A stretch of DNA of 64,000 nucleotides, taken from Streptomyces sp. DH-12. GTDB taxonomy: Bacteria; Actinomycetota; Actinomycetes; Streptomycetales; Streptomycetaceae. The notes beneath the pieces were generated by a model. That model ran no database searches, had not been told where the DNA came from, and saw only the letters and a list, made by a program, of their open reading frames with translations. Shown here piece after piece: positions 34,939 through 44,440 of the stretch; the first letter of the stretch is position 1, and each line of letters opens with the position of its first letter. Location of the stretch: NCBI RefSeq assembly GCF_002899455.1, contig NZ_PPFB01000001.1:310001-374000 (forward strand), read 5' to 3'. The position numbers and the translations under genes are program-made.

Positions 34939-36768
34939 TCACCTCCTCTCCGGGGGTGGTGGCGGCTCGGCCTGATCGGGCCCGGAAGGCAGCCCGCCGC
35001 CGAGAAACGCGAGGGACCGTCGTATGACGGCCAGGTGGTCGGCTCCGTCGTAGCCGTCGTGGCCCGAGTCCAGCCACATCACCTCGTGCGGGACACCGCC
35101 CGCACGCAGCACGGCCAGGTACGCCTCGATCTGCTCCGGCGGGCACTTGGCGTCCCGGCGCGCGGCGACGACCAGCAGCGGGGAGCGGATGGCGGCGGCG
35201 TACGAGGACGGGGAGGCGTGGGCGTAGGCGTCCGGCACCTCGTCGGGAGTGCCGCCGAACAGCGAGGTGTCCAGCGCCTGGAGGGCGGGTGTGGAGTGCC
35301 GGAAGGCGGTGGCGCAGTCGGCGAGTGGTTTGACGGCCACCCCGACATCCCACAGGCCGGGGCGGGTCCCCATCGCCAGCAGGGTGAGATAGCCGCCCCA
35401 CGACGTGCCGCACAGGCCCACGGCGCCCGGGCGGCCGATGCCCCGTTCCAGCAGGTCGGCCCGGACCCGCACCAGGTCGGCGACCTGGGTGTGGCCGACG
35501 CCCTCGGAGTACGCGGAGCGCCAGCGCGGCCCGTAGCCGGTCGAGCCCCGGTAGTTGACGCGGGCCACGGCGAGGCCCGAGCCGACCAGGGTCTGCACCA
35601 TGGGGTCGTAGGCGTCGCGGTCGTGGTCGGCCGGGCCGCCGTGGACGAGGAGGACCAGCGGGTGGGGTCCGGGGCGGTCCGCGGGTGTGGTGACGAAGGT
35701 GTGCACGGGGCCGTCGGGTCCCGGCGTCCACAGGTCCCGGCGGTGGCCGAAGCGGGGGACGCGCCACTGGCTCTGTCCGGGCAGCGGCGCACCCGACAGG
35801 GACATCGCGCGGGGCACGGTCACCGCGTCGGTCCAGATGTAGTGCACGTCGCCGTCGGCGGTGGGTGACGCGGCCAGGATGCTTCCCTCGGGGGTGGGCA
35901 CGGGGGTCAGCTCGCCGCGCTCCAGGTCCGCGGTGAACAACCTGCTGCGGCCGTGCCGGTCCTGTCGCAGCAGGACCCGCGCGCTGCCCGGGCCGGGGTA
36001 CCAGCGGGCGGTCGTCTCGGTGTCGAAGGAGCACCAGGGCAGCAGTTTCAGTCCGGCGCCGGGGCTCCAGACACCGAGGTGGTAGCGGCCGGCCCGCTCG
36101 CGCATGACCAGCAGCAGCGCATGGCCGGACGTGCCCCGGGGGCCCGGGGGCGGGGCGGGCGCGGGCGCGAAGCCGAGCGCCCAGGTGCGTTCCCGGGTGC
36201 CGGAGAGCACCGCGGCGGTGCTCCCGTCCGGGGTCAGCAGCGTCACGGCGCGGGCCGAGTGCGCGGGGCCGGTCACCGCCAGCAGGCCGCCGTCCGGCGC
36301 CAGATCGCACAGGGTGGCGGAGTCCGTCGTGCGCAGCACGGGTGTGCCCCGGCCGCCGCGCCGCCCCAGGTGCACGCTGAATCCCTCGCTCCCGCGGATG
36401 CCGACGGCCACCGTGCCCCGTTCCGTCAGCGCCAGCCCGGCGGGCCGCCCGCAGGGCACGTCGAGCAGCGCCGGGCGGTCCGGGCCGCCGTCGAAGTCCT
36501 GGGTGCGCCAGCCGCCGTTGCCGCTGCGGTCCTCGTCGAACCACCACACGGCCTCGTCACCGTCGATGGCGCACAGCAGCGTGCCGTGGGGACGGTCGGT
36601 CAACTGCCGTCCGCCGCCGCTGGACCGGTCCCAGGCGAAGATCTCGCACCGGCCGTCGGCGTCCCCCGTGTACACCATCCGGTCCGGGTTGCGGGGACTG
36701 GTCACCGGCAGCACCGGGCGGTAGACGCCGTAGCCGCGCGTGACCGTCCGCGGGGAGAACGCCGTCAC
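34939..36768 (-). CDS. S9-family serine peptidase (acylaminoacyl-peptidase-like)
   Basis: 609 residues from a GTG at 36768 that overlaps the MFS stop by 4 bp (GTGA), so the two are translationally coupled. Residues about 1-330 are a beta-propeller with repeated RSGNGG/ LCDLAPDGG-type blades. The C-terminal alpha/beta hydrolase has LVHGGP, the nucleophile motif GTSWGGYL (about residue 455) and the His loop LDSGHDGYDGADHL (about 575), with VVAARRDAKCP between them. The propeller restricts substrates to short peptides, fitting cleavage or trimming of the modified precursor. A housekeeping role is less likely because it is placed directly before the precursor. No signal peptide. Confidence 0.88.
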   Translation of the reverse strand: MTAFSPRTVTRGYGVYRPVLPVTSPRNPDRMVYTGDADGRCEIFAWDRSSGGGRQLTDRPHGTLLCAIDGDEAVWWFDEDRSGNGGWRTQDFDGGPDRPALLDVPCGRPAGLALTERGTVAVGIRGSEGFSVHLGRRGGRGTPVLRTTDSATLCDLAPDGGLLAVTGPAHSARAVTLLTPDGSTAAVLSGTRERTWALGFAPAPAPPPGPRGTSGHALLLVMRERAGRYHLGVWSPGAGLKLLPWCSFDTETTARWYPGPGSARVLLRQDRHGRSRLFTADLERGELTPVPTPEGSILAASPTADGDVHYIWTDAVTVPRAMSLSGAPLPGQSQWRVPRFGHRRDLWTPGPDGPVHTFVTTPADRPGPHPLVLLVHGGPADHDRDAYDPMVQTLVGSGLAVARVNYRGSTGYGPRWRSAYSEGVGHTQVADLVRVRADLLERGIGRPGAVGLCGTSWGGYLTLLAMGTRPGLWDVGVAVKPLADCATAFRHSTPALQALDTSLFGGTPDEVPDAYAHASPSSYAAAIRSPLLVVAARRDAKCPPEQIEAYLAVLRAGGVPHEVMWLDSGHDGYDGADHLAVIRRSLAFLGGGLPSGPDQAEPPPPPERR

Positions 36769-38039
36769 GGCACCTCCCGGACGACGAGGGCGGACCTGGC
36801 CGTCGCGTACAGGGCCAGCGCGGCGAAGGCCCCGGCGCAGCCCCACGCGACCGTGCGGCCGCCGTACGCCGCCACCAGGACCCCGGCCAGCACCGGGGCG
36901 AGCGCGGCGACGCCCTGGCCGGCGGTGCCCAGCACCGTGCCCATCCGGGCCAGCAGGCCGTCGGGGGTCACCAGCACCGCCCGGGTCTGGAGCACGACCG
37001 CCACCGACGGCACGATCAGCGACACCCCGCTCAGCAGCAGCCCGTAGGCCCAGGTCTGGGAGGCGTACGCGAGCCCGGCCGCCGTCGGCACCATGACCCA
37101 CGAGGCGCCCGTGACGATCCGGGGAGCCGCCACCCGCCGCACCAGCCAGGGCGCGGCGAGCGCGCCCAGCAGCCCGCCGACGCCCGCGAGGGTGAGGATG
37201 AGACCGATCGAGGAGGGGCTGGCGCCCTCGGCGTGCGAGGCGAAGACGGCGTGGAAGTACAGCGCTCCCAGCAGGGCGTTGACCCCGGCCGTCCACACGA
37301 CCACGAAGCGCAGGAAGGGGTGTGCCCACACGAAGCGCAGGCCGTCGGCCAGCTCACGGGAGAAGGAGGGGGCGGTCGTCTCCCGTACGGGCGTCAGGTC
37401 CGCGCGGATCGCCCTGCTCAACACGGCCACCAGCAGGAACGACACGGCGTCCGCGAGCAGCGGCACCCACCGCGCCGCCTGGTAGAGGACCCCGCCCAGC
37501 GTCGGGCCGACGATCTGGACCGCCTGGTCCCGTGCCTGGAGGTACCCGATCGCCCGGGGGTACTCCTCGGGGGGCACGAGCCGCCGGATCGTACCGGAGG
37601 CGGCCGCCCCGTAGGTGGCGCTGGCCGCCTGCTCGACGACGGCCGCGACGAGTACGTGGAGGAGGACGACGTGGCCGAGTGCCACGGTCACGAACACCGA
37701 GCCCATGGCGCCCGCGGCGACCAGGGCCGCCGTGTACATCATCGGCTTGCGCGGCAGCCGGTCGGCGAACACGCCCGCGACCGGCGAGACGACGAGCCCG
37801 CTGACCAGTGCCACCGAGGCGACGAGGCCGGCGAGCCCGGACGAGCACCCGGCGCCCAGGAGGATCAGTGGAAGGAAGAGGGCGGACGCACAGGTCCCGA
37901 GACCGTCGACGGCGCCCGCCACCCAGAAGAGGGAGTAATCCCGTCTTCGGAAAGGAGAAGAAGGCGAGCCTTTTGATAATCGATCGCCTTCCGCTAATTC
38001 AGGGCCGGAGGGCATTAAATTCCGTTCGGCATCGCCCAT
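36765..38039 (-). CDS. MFS exporter, first gene of the RiPP operon
   Basis: 424 residues with 12 hydrophobic helices, MFS_3 / enterobactin-exporter style. Motif A appears as GVFADRLPRKPMMY; GLRFVWAHPFLRFVVVW lies at the middle loop. The ATG at 38039 gives a hydrophilic 30-residue N-terminus; an ATG eight codons later is an alternative. Its stop overlaps the peptidase start. It probably exports the mature peptide and may give self-protection. The upstream region is AT-richer than its surroundings and should contain the operon promoter. Confidence 0.88.
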   Translation of the reverse strand: MGDAERNLMPSGPELAEGDRLSKGSPSSPFRRRDYSLFWVAGAVDGLGTCASALFLPLILLGAGCSSGLAGLVASVALVSGLVVSPVAGVFADRLPRKPMMYTAALVAAGAMGSVFVTVALGHVVLLHVLVAAVVEQAASATYGAAASGTIRRLVPPEEYPRAIGYLQARDQAVQIVGPTLGGVLYQAARWVPLLADAVSFLLVAVLSRAIRADLTPVRETTAPSFSRELADGLRFVWAHPFLRFVVVWTAGVNALLGALYFHAVFASHAEGASPSSIGLILTLAGVGGLLGALAAPWLVRRVAAPRIVTGASWVMVPTAAGLAYASQTWAYGLLLSGVSLIVPSVAVVLQTRAVLVTPDGLLARMGTVLGTAGQGVAALAPVLAGVLVAAYGGRTVAWGCAGAFAALALYATARSALVVREVP

Positions 38040-38934
38040 CAGTCATCCCGCTCGGGGAGTAATTCCGACGCTGACGCACCCACATTGCCCCCCTGCAATG
38101 AGCGGACTTACGGCCGGTGAGGGTGCGATCGTAGCGAAGGGGTTCACTGCGCACAATACCGTCCCTGAAATGACATTTTCGATCAAGAAATGGCTCTCCC
38201 CGGCACGGCGGACGGTCCGTTTTGGTGCCGCGCCACCTCGCACGGCCGTCGATTCCGGAACGGCGGAAAACGCGCAACGCGCGCCGCGACCCTCGGTGTC
38301 GGGCGGAGGACGCGGCCAGTCGCCGCGTCCTCCGCCCGGAGGGTGATCCTGCCTGGCCGGACACTCCCCCGCCGCCGCGGCACCGGGGCCGCCGCCGGAC
38401 GCGGGGGCCGCGGCGGCCTCGGATCAGCCCGCCCCGTGGAGTACCGCGGTCCCCTTCCGGTTGCCCGCCGGGTCCTGACCGCGCACGGCGGGCCCTCATC
38501 TCCGGCCGCGGTGCGGCAGCGCGGGGTACGGGCGGTCGAAGGGCGGGCTGACCGTCGAACGGCAGCAGTGCCGCGAGGAGTTACGGGTGAAGGCGGCAGA
38601 GAAGGCCGCCCGCCGCCCGGGACGCAGGACGAGGCGGGCTCGTTGATCGCCCAGGCCGCTCGGCGTCGTCCGGTTCGCCGATCTCGGTCAGGACGAGCTG
38701 GGTGAGCGTCGAAGCCGGCCGATGCCGCTCCGGCCAGCGGACGCAGGAGAACAGCCCAGCCCTCTCCCCCGAGCAGGACCGCCCTCCCGCCCACGGGTCG
38801 GACCGGAGGATCGCGGGGCGCCCGGCACTGCCGCCGGACGCCCCGGATGTCAGGCCACCGTACGACGACCTGGGCACTGCCCGTGACGCCGCCGGAGGGT
38901 CACCGAGACGGTGACGGTGCCGGGGCGAAGGGCG
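38040..38934. other. Upstream region of the RiPP operon, no gene seen
   Basis: About 900 bp. The part nearest the operon (38060-38200) is clearly AT-richer than its surroundings, as expected for a promoter and leader. The remainder is very GC-rich, and its open frames are Arg/Pro/Ala shadows. No dedicated regulator gene is visible. Confidence 0.45.
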
Positions 38935-39430
38935 GTGCGCGTCCGGGGCCGCTCCCGCCGCCGCTTGTCCGTCGCCACCCTGGCTTGCTACAAGGCCGGC
39001 GAACCCTCCCGGCCGATCTACCGGCCCTGCCCGGACGCCCGCCCCGACGGACGCAGAAGCTTCTCCCGGCAGGACTACCGCGATCCGATCCAGACCGCGC
39101 ACCAGCAGCTCGGCGGCCCGATCGTGCTGGTCCGGGACAATCCCAACACCCACCTGCCCGCCGGCACGCGCCGCTGCATCGCCGAACGCGACCGGCTCAC
39201 CGTCTTCCAGCTGCCGCCCCATGCCCCCCGACCCCGACCCGGTCGAGGACATCTGGTCCGCGCTGCGGCGCACCGCCACGGCCAATCGCGCCTTCGCCGA
39301 CCCCGACGACCTGACCACCGCCGTCCGACGCGGTCTACGCCGACTCTCCCGCACCGCCCCGACGTCCTCGACGGCTGCCCCACCGGCACGGGCCTCCAAC
39401 GCGAGCCACCAGGACGACACCACGCCTTGA
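38935..39430 (+). pseudogene. IS630-family transposase remnant
   Basis: Frame one reads QDYRDPIQTAHQQLGGPIVL, VRDNPNTHLPAGTRRCI and TVFQLPPHAP; near 39215 a base change moves it to a second frame with DPDPVEDIWSALRRTATANR. This is the DDE_3 core of IS630. N-terminal half absent. The trace of the catalytic Asp and Glu is visible, but the gene is broken. Confidence 0.75.
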
Positions 39431-40142
39431 AGGTCAGTAACCACGCTCATCGGCAGGAAGTTCCACGTCTCCTACAGCGTTTCGGGAGCCACACCCCGCC
39501 GAGTGGGCACGGGCGCACGTCAATCGGCCAACTGCGGCCGCGCCAAAGGGAGGACGACAGACTCAGAGACAGCACACGGCAGCTTGAAGGACACGACAAC
39601 AGGCTCCCGTCGACGAGTCCGCCACACTCGCACAACTGACGAACACTTCAGTGGGGCAGCACGTAAAACCGGCTGCACGGCATGGCGCTCATTGCACCTG
39701 GCGATGTCCTGCTCATCGCCCGCACGGTGTTCCCGCGGCGCCCCGGCTCCGTCCTGGTCCCGAAGGACGAGCTGGTGCGGTTCGCGCGGATCACCCACGT
39801 CGAGGCGGCGGAACGCGGGACAGACGTGCGGCTGCGCCAGCTGCATCGAGGGGAATGCCGGAAGGTCCCGGACACCGCACAGCTCGGTTCCGGATGCGAC
39901 CGGGAACATCGCATTCTATGCACGTTAACGGAGGGTTGAGGAACAGAGAATGCCGCATGTTTTCCGTAAAGACCCTGGTCGTGAACTCATTAATCCCTGT
40001 CGTCATTTGCGTCACGCCCGTTACTCTGACGTAGCCGCCGCCCCGGGGAGGGGCTTGGCAGCGATTGTCATGGACGGGAGCGGCAGGCGGGAGCGATGGC
40101 CGCCGCGCCACGTCCTTTTTCACGAATGGTGGGGATCCGACT
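39431..40142. other. Intergenic, no supported gene
   Basis: About 710 bp. A plus-strand frame at 39682-39939 (MALIAPGDVLLIARTVFP) and an overlapping minus-strand frame both stay open, but neither has recognisable motifs or a good ribosome site. The last 150 bp should include the promoter of the secreted beta-trefoil gene. Confidence 0.35.
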
Positions 40143-40793
40143 ATGCGACGCATGACCACTGTCCTTCTGTCCCTCAGCGCCCTGGCGGCGACCTCGGCAC
40201 TGGGCGCGCCCGCCGTGGGGGCCACCCCGCAGGTCGCCCCGGCCGCGGTGCCGGCCGGCTGGGAGAAGATCGACGACGCCGCCGAACTGGCGCGGATAGC
40301 CGAGAAGTCGGGTGACGCGCAGACCGCGCGTGCAGCCGCCGCCCCGGAGCCCACCGCGCTGGCCGTGGAATCGGCCAGGAACAACAAGTTCGTCTCCACC
40401 GAGAAGACGTACGCCGCCCCGAACACCGGTGCTCTGCGCGCCCGTTCCGACGTCTACGGCGGCTCCTGGGAGGGCTTCACCTTCGAATGGATCGGGGAGG
40501 AGAGCACCTTCGCCATGAAGTCCCAGGCCAACGGCCTCTACGTGGCCGTCGAGAAGAACTACACCGGCGCCTCGCAGAACCTGCTGCGTGCCCGTTCCAC
40601 GAGCGCGGGCGGCTGGGAGCGGTTCGTCCTCTACTACAACGAGACGCTGGACCGCTTCGCCATCCAGTCCGAGCTGAACGGCCTGTTCGTCGCCATGGAG
40701 AACAGCTACGCCGGCACGCTCCAGTACGCCCTGCGCGCCCGCTCGACCGACGTCTCCGGCTCGTGGGAAGAGTTCAACCTCTACACGATCTGA
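40143..40793 (+). CDS. Secreted beta-trefoil (fascin-like) protein
   Basis: 216 residues from the ATG at 40143 behind GGTGGGGAT. A signal peptide (MTTVLLSLSALAATSALGAP) is followed by a 45-residue linker and three related repeats, each with NKFVSTEKTYA / NGLYVAVEKNYTG / NGLFVAMENSYAG, then LRARS and a W-E-F type strand. This is the fascin/actin-crosslinking-like beta-trefoil. Actinobacterial relatives are extracellular and may bind sugars or protease targets. Stands alone. Confidence 0.82.
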   Translation: MRRMTTVLLSLSALAATSALGAPAVGATPQVAPAAVPAGWEKIDDAAELARIAEKSGDAQTARAAAAPEPTALAVESARNNKFVSTEKTYAAPNTGALRARSDVYGGSWEGFTFEWIGEESTFAMKSQANGLYVAVEKNYTGASQNLLRARSTSAGGWERFVLYYNETLDRFAIQSELNGLFVAMENSYAGTLQYALRARSTDVSGSWEEFNLYTI

Positions 40794-40862
40794 CCGGCCT
40801 GCAGGTCCCGAACGTCCCTGCCCGCCAGGGCACCTGTTCCCAGGGCAGGGACGTCGTCATGG

Positions 40863-41660
40863 TGAAGTTCCCTCCTGAGCATGGACAGCGGGTGGTTACG
40901 CTGCCAGGGGTGAGAGCTTGTGCCGTCAGGGCCCGGGTTTCGACCGGGGTGACGTGTCCGCAGACGGGGTGTTTCCGCAGGGGCCTGCGTTTGATGCCTG
41001 TGGTCAGCCAGGGGCCACCGCCCTGGTGGGCGAGATCGGCCAGGTTGGGGACGCCCCTGGCGCTCGCAGATACGGATGATGCGGTCGGTGCGGGCTGGGG
41101 GCGCCCCGGCCGAAGGCTGGGGGGGGCAGGTCGTGGGGAGCGGCCCGGCAGCGCGGGTGAGAGCCGCAGCAGCCGGCCCTCTGGACCGGTGACCACCTGC
41201 ACGTTCACTCCGTGTCGGCGGTGCTTGATGCCCCTGTGTTCGTCAAGCTGCGGTCAGCAGGTTCGCCGAAGCATCCGGCTGCTGGCGGCGCATGATCATG
41301 TCGGCGCGGATCAGGCAGTACGCCTCGCGGGCTGCGTAGCGTTTCAGGCAGCGCATGACCTCGCGTTCTCCCTTTCCTCCGGCGGTGCGTCGCTCCAGGT
41401 GGAGGCGGGTGCGTTCGTCTTGTCGCATGCGGGTGACCACGATGCGGTGCTGGTGTGGGCGTGGGCGGTGGACTCGCTGATCCCTGACCCGGCAGCGGTC
41501 TTCGCCAGAGTGGTGTGCTCGCGCAGGTACACCAGTGCCACCATCGCGCGCTGGGACGGGCGGTGCTTGCAGCGCCGGTCGCCCTCACGGGTGACGATGA
41601 GCACGGTGACCCACTCCACGAGCGCATGCGGCAGGATAGGTGAGCAACGAGGCCCCTGAG
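40863..41660 (-). pseudogene. Patchwork of transposase scraps (IS3, IS5, IS110)
   Basis: Reading on the minus strand, 41440-41640 carries [20 protein letters not shown], the IS5-type helix-turn-helix. 41243-41400 reads [19 protein letters not shown], an IS110 C-terminus. 41000-41200 carries GVPNLADLAHQGGGPWLTTG, an IS5 catalytic piece. This joins at about 40990 the IS3 ending LRKHPVCGHVTPVETRAL. None has a start or an intact domain. The order shows serial insertion and deletion. Confidence 0.7.
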
Positions 41661-41861
41661 CAGTGTGGTGGGGACGTCAGACATCTCGATCAACTGCCCG
41701 GGGGCTTCGCTCGTCGCGCTTGGTGGGCCCCACCTGATCGGGACCCAACTCGAAGAAGCTCAGTGTGCCGTTGCCGGGGCGGCGTGACGGCGAAGCCGCC
41801 CGGGCCGTCTTCCGGCGGCCAGGACAGCCGGGCGGCACGCGGCCGCTCCCGGCGGACCGGA

Positions 41862-42425
41862 TCAGTTCGCGCCGTGCATGGCGTGCCACTCCGAGGCCAG
41901 CATCGCGTAGTGCAGTTCGCCGCCCCACTCGCCCTTGAAGATCTCCGACTCGACGAAGTGCGCCTCCTTGCGGAGCCCCAGCCGCTCCATGAGCCTGGCG
42001 GAGTCGCCGTTGCGGGGGTCGCAACGGCCGATGACGCGGTGCAGGTTCAGCTTCTCGAAGCCGATGCGCAGCATCTCGACGGCGGCCTCGCTGGCGTAGC
42101 CCTTGCCGTGGTAGTCGGGGTGCAGCACGTAGCCGAACTCGCCCTGCTGGTGTTCCTCGCTCAGCCAGATGAGCAGGACGTAGCCGATGACCTTGCCGTC
42201 GAGCTCAACGGCGGTCATGAGGGTGTCCTTCTCCTTCCGCAGGGCGGTCTGGGTGATGCGGGTGGCGAGTTCGGCGGCGTTGTCTTCACGGGTGCGGGGT
42301 TCGTTGAAGAGGTAGCGGGCCACATCCTCCCGGGACTCGAACTCCAGCATGTCCTCCTCGTCCCGGGCCGTGAACGGCCGCAGGACGAGGCGCTGGGTCT
42401 TGATGGGCTCAACGAGTTCGAACAT
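41862..42425 (-). CDS. RimJ/RimL-type GNAT acetyltransferase
   Basis: 187 residues from the ATG at 42425 (MFELVEPIKTQRLVLRPF), preceded by AAGGAC; an ATG seven codons upstream is less well placed. GNAT motif A appears in YVLHPDYHGKGYASEAAVEM, and motif B in LMERLGLRKEAHFVES. This family acetylates protein N-termini or small amines. Alone in its strand context, next to remnants. Confidence 0.88.
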   Translation of the reverse strand: MFELVEPIKTQRLVLRPFTARDEEDMLEFESREDVARYLFNEPRTREDNAAELATRITQTALRKEKDTLMTAVELDGKVIGYVLLIWLSEEHQQGEFGYVLHPDYHGKGYASEAAVEMLRIGFEKLNLHRVIGRCDPRNGDSARLMERLGLRKEAHFVESEIFKGEWGGELHYAMLASEWHAMHGAN

Positions 42426-42557
42426 CGGCTGTCCTTGGTGGGTCAAGGGGTGTCAGTCGGTCGGTCGAAGGTGTGGCGGGGCCGGGCGCGGCCCGGGTCC
42501 GACGGCGGTGCGCAGTGGCCGTGCGAGCCGCGCGGCTGCCGACACCAGTCGATCACG

Positions 42558-43100
42558 TCAGCGCGGGGTGGCGGGCCGGGAGCGACAGCATCCGGCCACC
42601 GGGCGGGCCTCGGGGGCGGTGGCCGGGGCGGGTTCCCGGGGCAAGCCGGCGTAGGGGGCCAGCAACTCCCGGACGGTGTGGTGGTGTCCGTCGACGAGGA
42701 CCTGCTCGACCCGCGCCGCCGCGACGTCCCGCAGCGGGTCGCCGTCGACGACCAGCAGGTCGGCGCGGGCACCGGGCCGGATGACGCCGAGGGTTCCGGC
42801 GCCCAGTGCCTCGGCCGCGTTGGTGGTCGCCGTCCGCAGCACCTCGACCGGGGTGAAGCCGTGCCGGACCAGGGCTCGTGGGTTCTGGTGGATACTGATG
42901 CCGACGAAGTCCAGCGGGGCGTCGGCCCCGGCGACGACCGAGCCGCCCGCGCGTCGCACCCGCAGCAGCAGATCCACATCCCCTTCCGTCCAGGCGCGGT
43001 CCAGCTCTGAGCCGGGGCCTGCAGCGGCCTCGGCGCGGGCGAGCAGGGCTGCGCACTCCCACGAGGGGAAGAGGATCCGGGTGCGCGGGTCCTCAATGAG
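42558..43100 (-). pseudogene. C-terminal part of an amidohydrolase
   Basis: The frame comes from an IS end at about 43100 and reads WTEGDVDLLLRVRRAGGSVV, VAGADAPLDFVG and the closing RPGARADLLVVDGDPLRDV. Those are the last third of an imidazolonepropionase/prolidase-type amidohydrolase. The metal-binding N-terminus is missing, so no activity is expected. Confidence 0.75.
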
Positions 43101-43107
43101 ATCGTTT

Positions 43108-43285
43108 CATCTTGAACTCGCGGGTCGCGGTACTGGTGTGAGTCCGTGATGCGGTCCTCGTGCTGGCAGGCGGAGTGATGGTCGTCGGGTGATCGTCTGT
43201 CACCGCTGGACCTCGCGGTTCGCCGGAACGAGCAGGGCTCGTAGCAGCGTGGTGGCGTAATGGGCGTTCATGCGGTTGCCGGCTG
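43108..43285 (-). pseudogene. IS5 right-end scrap, copy 1 of a direct repeat
   Basis: Encodes YATTLLRALLVPANREVQR and the terminal TTGAACTCGC. Nearly the same sequence recurs at 44154-44324 in the same orientation. Truncates the amidohydrolase. Confidence 0.8.
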
Positions 43286-43482
43286 CGCATGTGTGTGACG
43301 TGCCCCGTCGGACAAGATGGCGTCCGCCCCCGAAGTCGTAGCGCGTCTTCCGCAGATCCCGATGTGCTCAAAACCCGGTGAACCACTTCACGACCGACTT
43401 CGTCTAGACGGTTGAGATTCGTAGACGCTGTTATCCGGGTCCGCTCTTACCGTCGAGCTGCAATCCTTCCGTAGAGGTAGAT

Positions 43483-43659
43483 ATGCCCCTTTCCGTAATC
43501 CTGCTCTTCTTTGTCGCAGCCGTCACGCTTTCTGTATACAGGTTTGTGCGGCGCCGACTGACCACCGGCGCGGCGTCGGGAGTGGCGGTTGGCGCCCTGG
43601 GGCTCCAGCTCTTCGGTCTTTGGGTCATGGCCGAGCTCACGTTCGCCAACATGGGCTGA
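43483..43659 (+). CDS. Small membrane protein of 58 residues
   Basis: ATG at 43483 behind AGAGGTAG. Two hydrophobic segments: [17 protein letters not shown] at the start and [20 protein letters not shown] near the end, separated by a basic [10 protein letters not shown] turn, so a two-helix hairpin with the loop inside. No family recognised. The upstream 190 bp are free of other genes and could hold a promoter. Confidence 0.6.
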   Translation: MPLSVILLFFVAAVTLSVYRFVRRRLTTGAASGVAVGALGLQLFGLWVMAELTFANMG

Positions 43660-43689
43660 GCTCGGCTCTGTCGGGGATCTTGGAGTTTT

Positions 43690-43886
43690 CCGGTGCGTCG
43701 CGGTGGCCGCATGAGTACCGCCGTTCCGCCCTGGCCCACCTCGGCGAGCAGGGCACCTCGCTGCTGATGCTCATGGCGAAGCCGGGCACAAGAAAGCCGG
43801 AGAACGTCCGCCGCTGCTTCAAGCCGTCTCCGGAGGCGGTCGCCGAGCTCACCAGCCTGCTTGCTCCGGGCAACGGCAGACGCTGA
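43690..43886 (+). pseudogene. C-terminal scrap of a phage-type integrase
   Basis: Reads [20 protein letters not shown], then [20 protein letters not shown] and ends NGRR. I recognise this ending from Streptomyces site-specific recombinases (the segment after the catalytic core). No catalytic residues remain. Confidence 0.55.
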
Positions 43887-43937
43887 AAAGGGGCCAGGGA
43901 CGGGGATGACCTCTGTCGGTCAGGAGACCGAGGCGCT

Positions 43938-44150
43938 CTATTCGGAAGAGGCCATGGTCTGTTGCTTCGCGCCTGCGGACGGCGTGCCCTTGAGCAGGCC
44001 GGCGCCAATGATCAGGGCGGTCAGCGTGAATCCGGCGGCGGCCAGGAAGGCCACGTGGTATCCGCCGACCAGCGGCTTCGCCTCCGTCTCCCCCTCGGCG
44101 ACAAGGCTGTTCGTGCGCGCGTCGACGAAGGCGCTCAGCACGGTCAGGCC
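43938..44150 (-). pseudogene. C-terminal fragment of a DHA2-type MFS exporter
   Basis: About 70 residues: LSAFVDARTNSLVAEGETEA loop, last helix VAFLAAAGFTLTALIIGAGL and a short polar tail. Cut at its 5' side by the IS5 scrap at 44154. Confidence 0.7.
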
Positions 44151-44153
44151 GAT

Positions 44154-44438
44154 TGAACTCGCAGGCTGCGGTATTGGTGTGAGTCCGTGATGTGGTCCTC
44201 GTTCTGGCAGGCGGAGTGATCGTCGTCGGGTGATCGTCCGTCACCGCTGGACCTCGCGGTTCGCCAGAACGAGCAGGGCTCGTAGCAGCGTGGTGGCGTA
44301 ATGTGTGCTCATGCGAACTTCGGCCAGAATGCGCCAGGTCTTCAGGTTCGCGAAGCCGTGCTCGACGGCGGCGCGTTCGCGGCTGATCAGCCGGTTCGCC
44401 TCCTTCTCGGCGTGGGTGAGGCGGTGGGAGCGGGTCAC
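44154..44438 (-). pseudogene. IS5 transposase C-terminus, copy 2 of the direct repeat
   Basis: An ORF from 44438 to 44241 reads EANRLISRERAAVEHGFANL, KTWRILAEVRMSTHYATTLL and ends NREVQR. It is the carboxyl third of a DDE_Tnp_4 type transposase plus the terminal repeat to about 44154. Confidence 0.8.
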
Positions 44439-44440
44439 CT

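Noticed and set aside
32717..34975. Plus-strand 752-residue open frame
   Set aside because: Antisense to the radical SAM gene, whose B12, cluster and core motifs are unmistakable.
36769..37329. N-terminal extension of the S9 peptidase frame up to 37329
   Set aside because: It lies over the MFS gene in another frame and is Arg/Gly/Pro-rich; the GTG at 36768 overlapping the MFS stop is the natural start.
39682..39939. 85-residue plus-strand gene
   Set aside because: No family motif or ribosome site, and an equally long antisense frame; left as intergenic.
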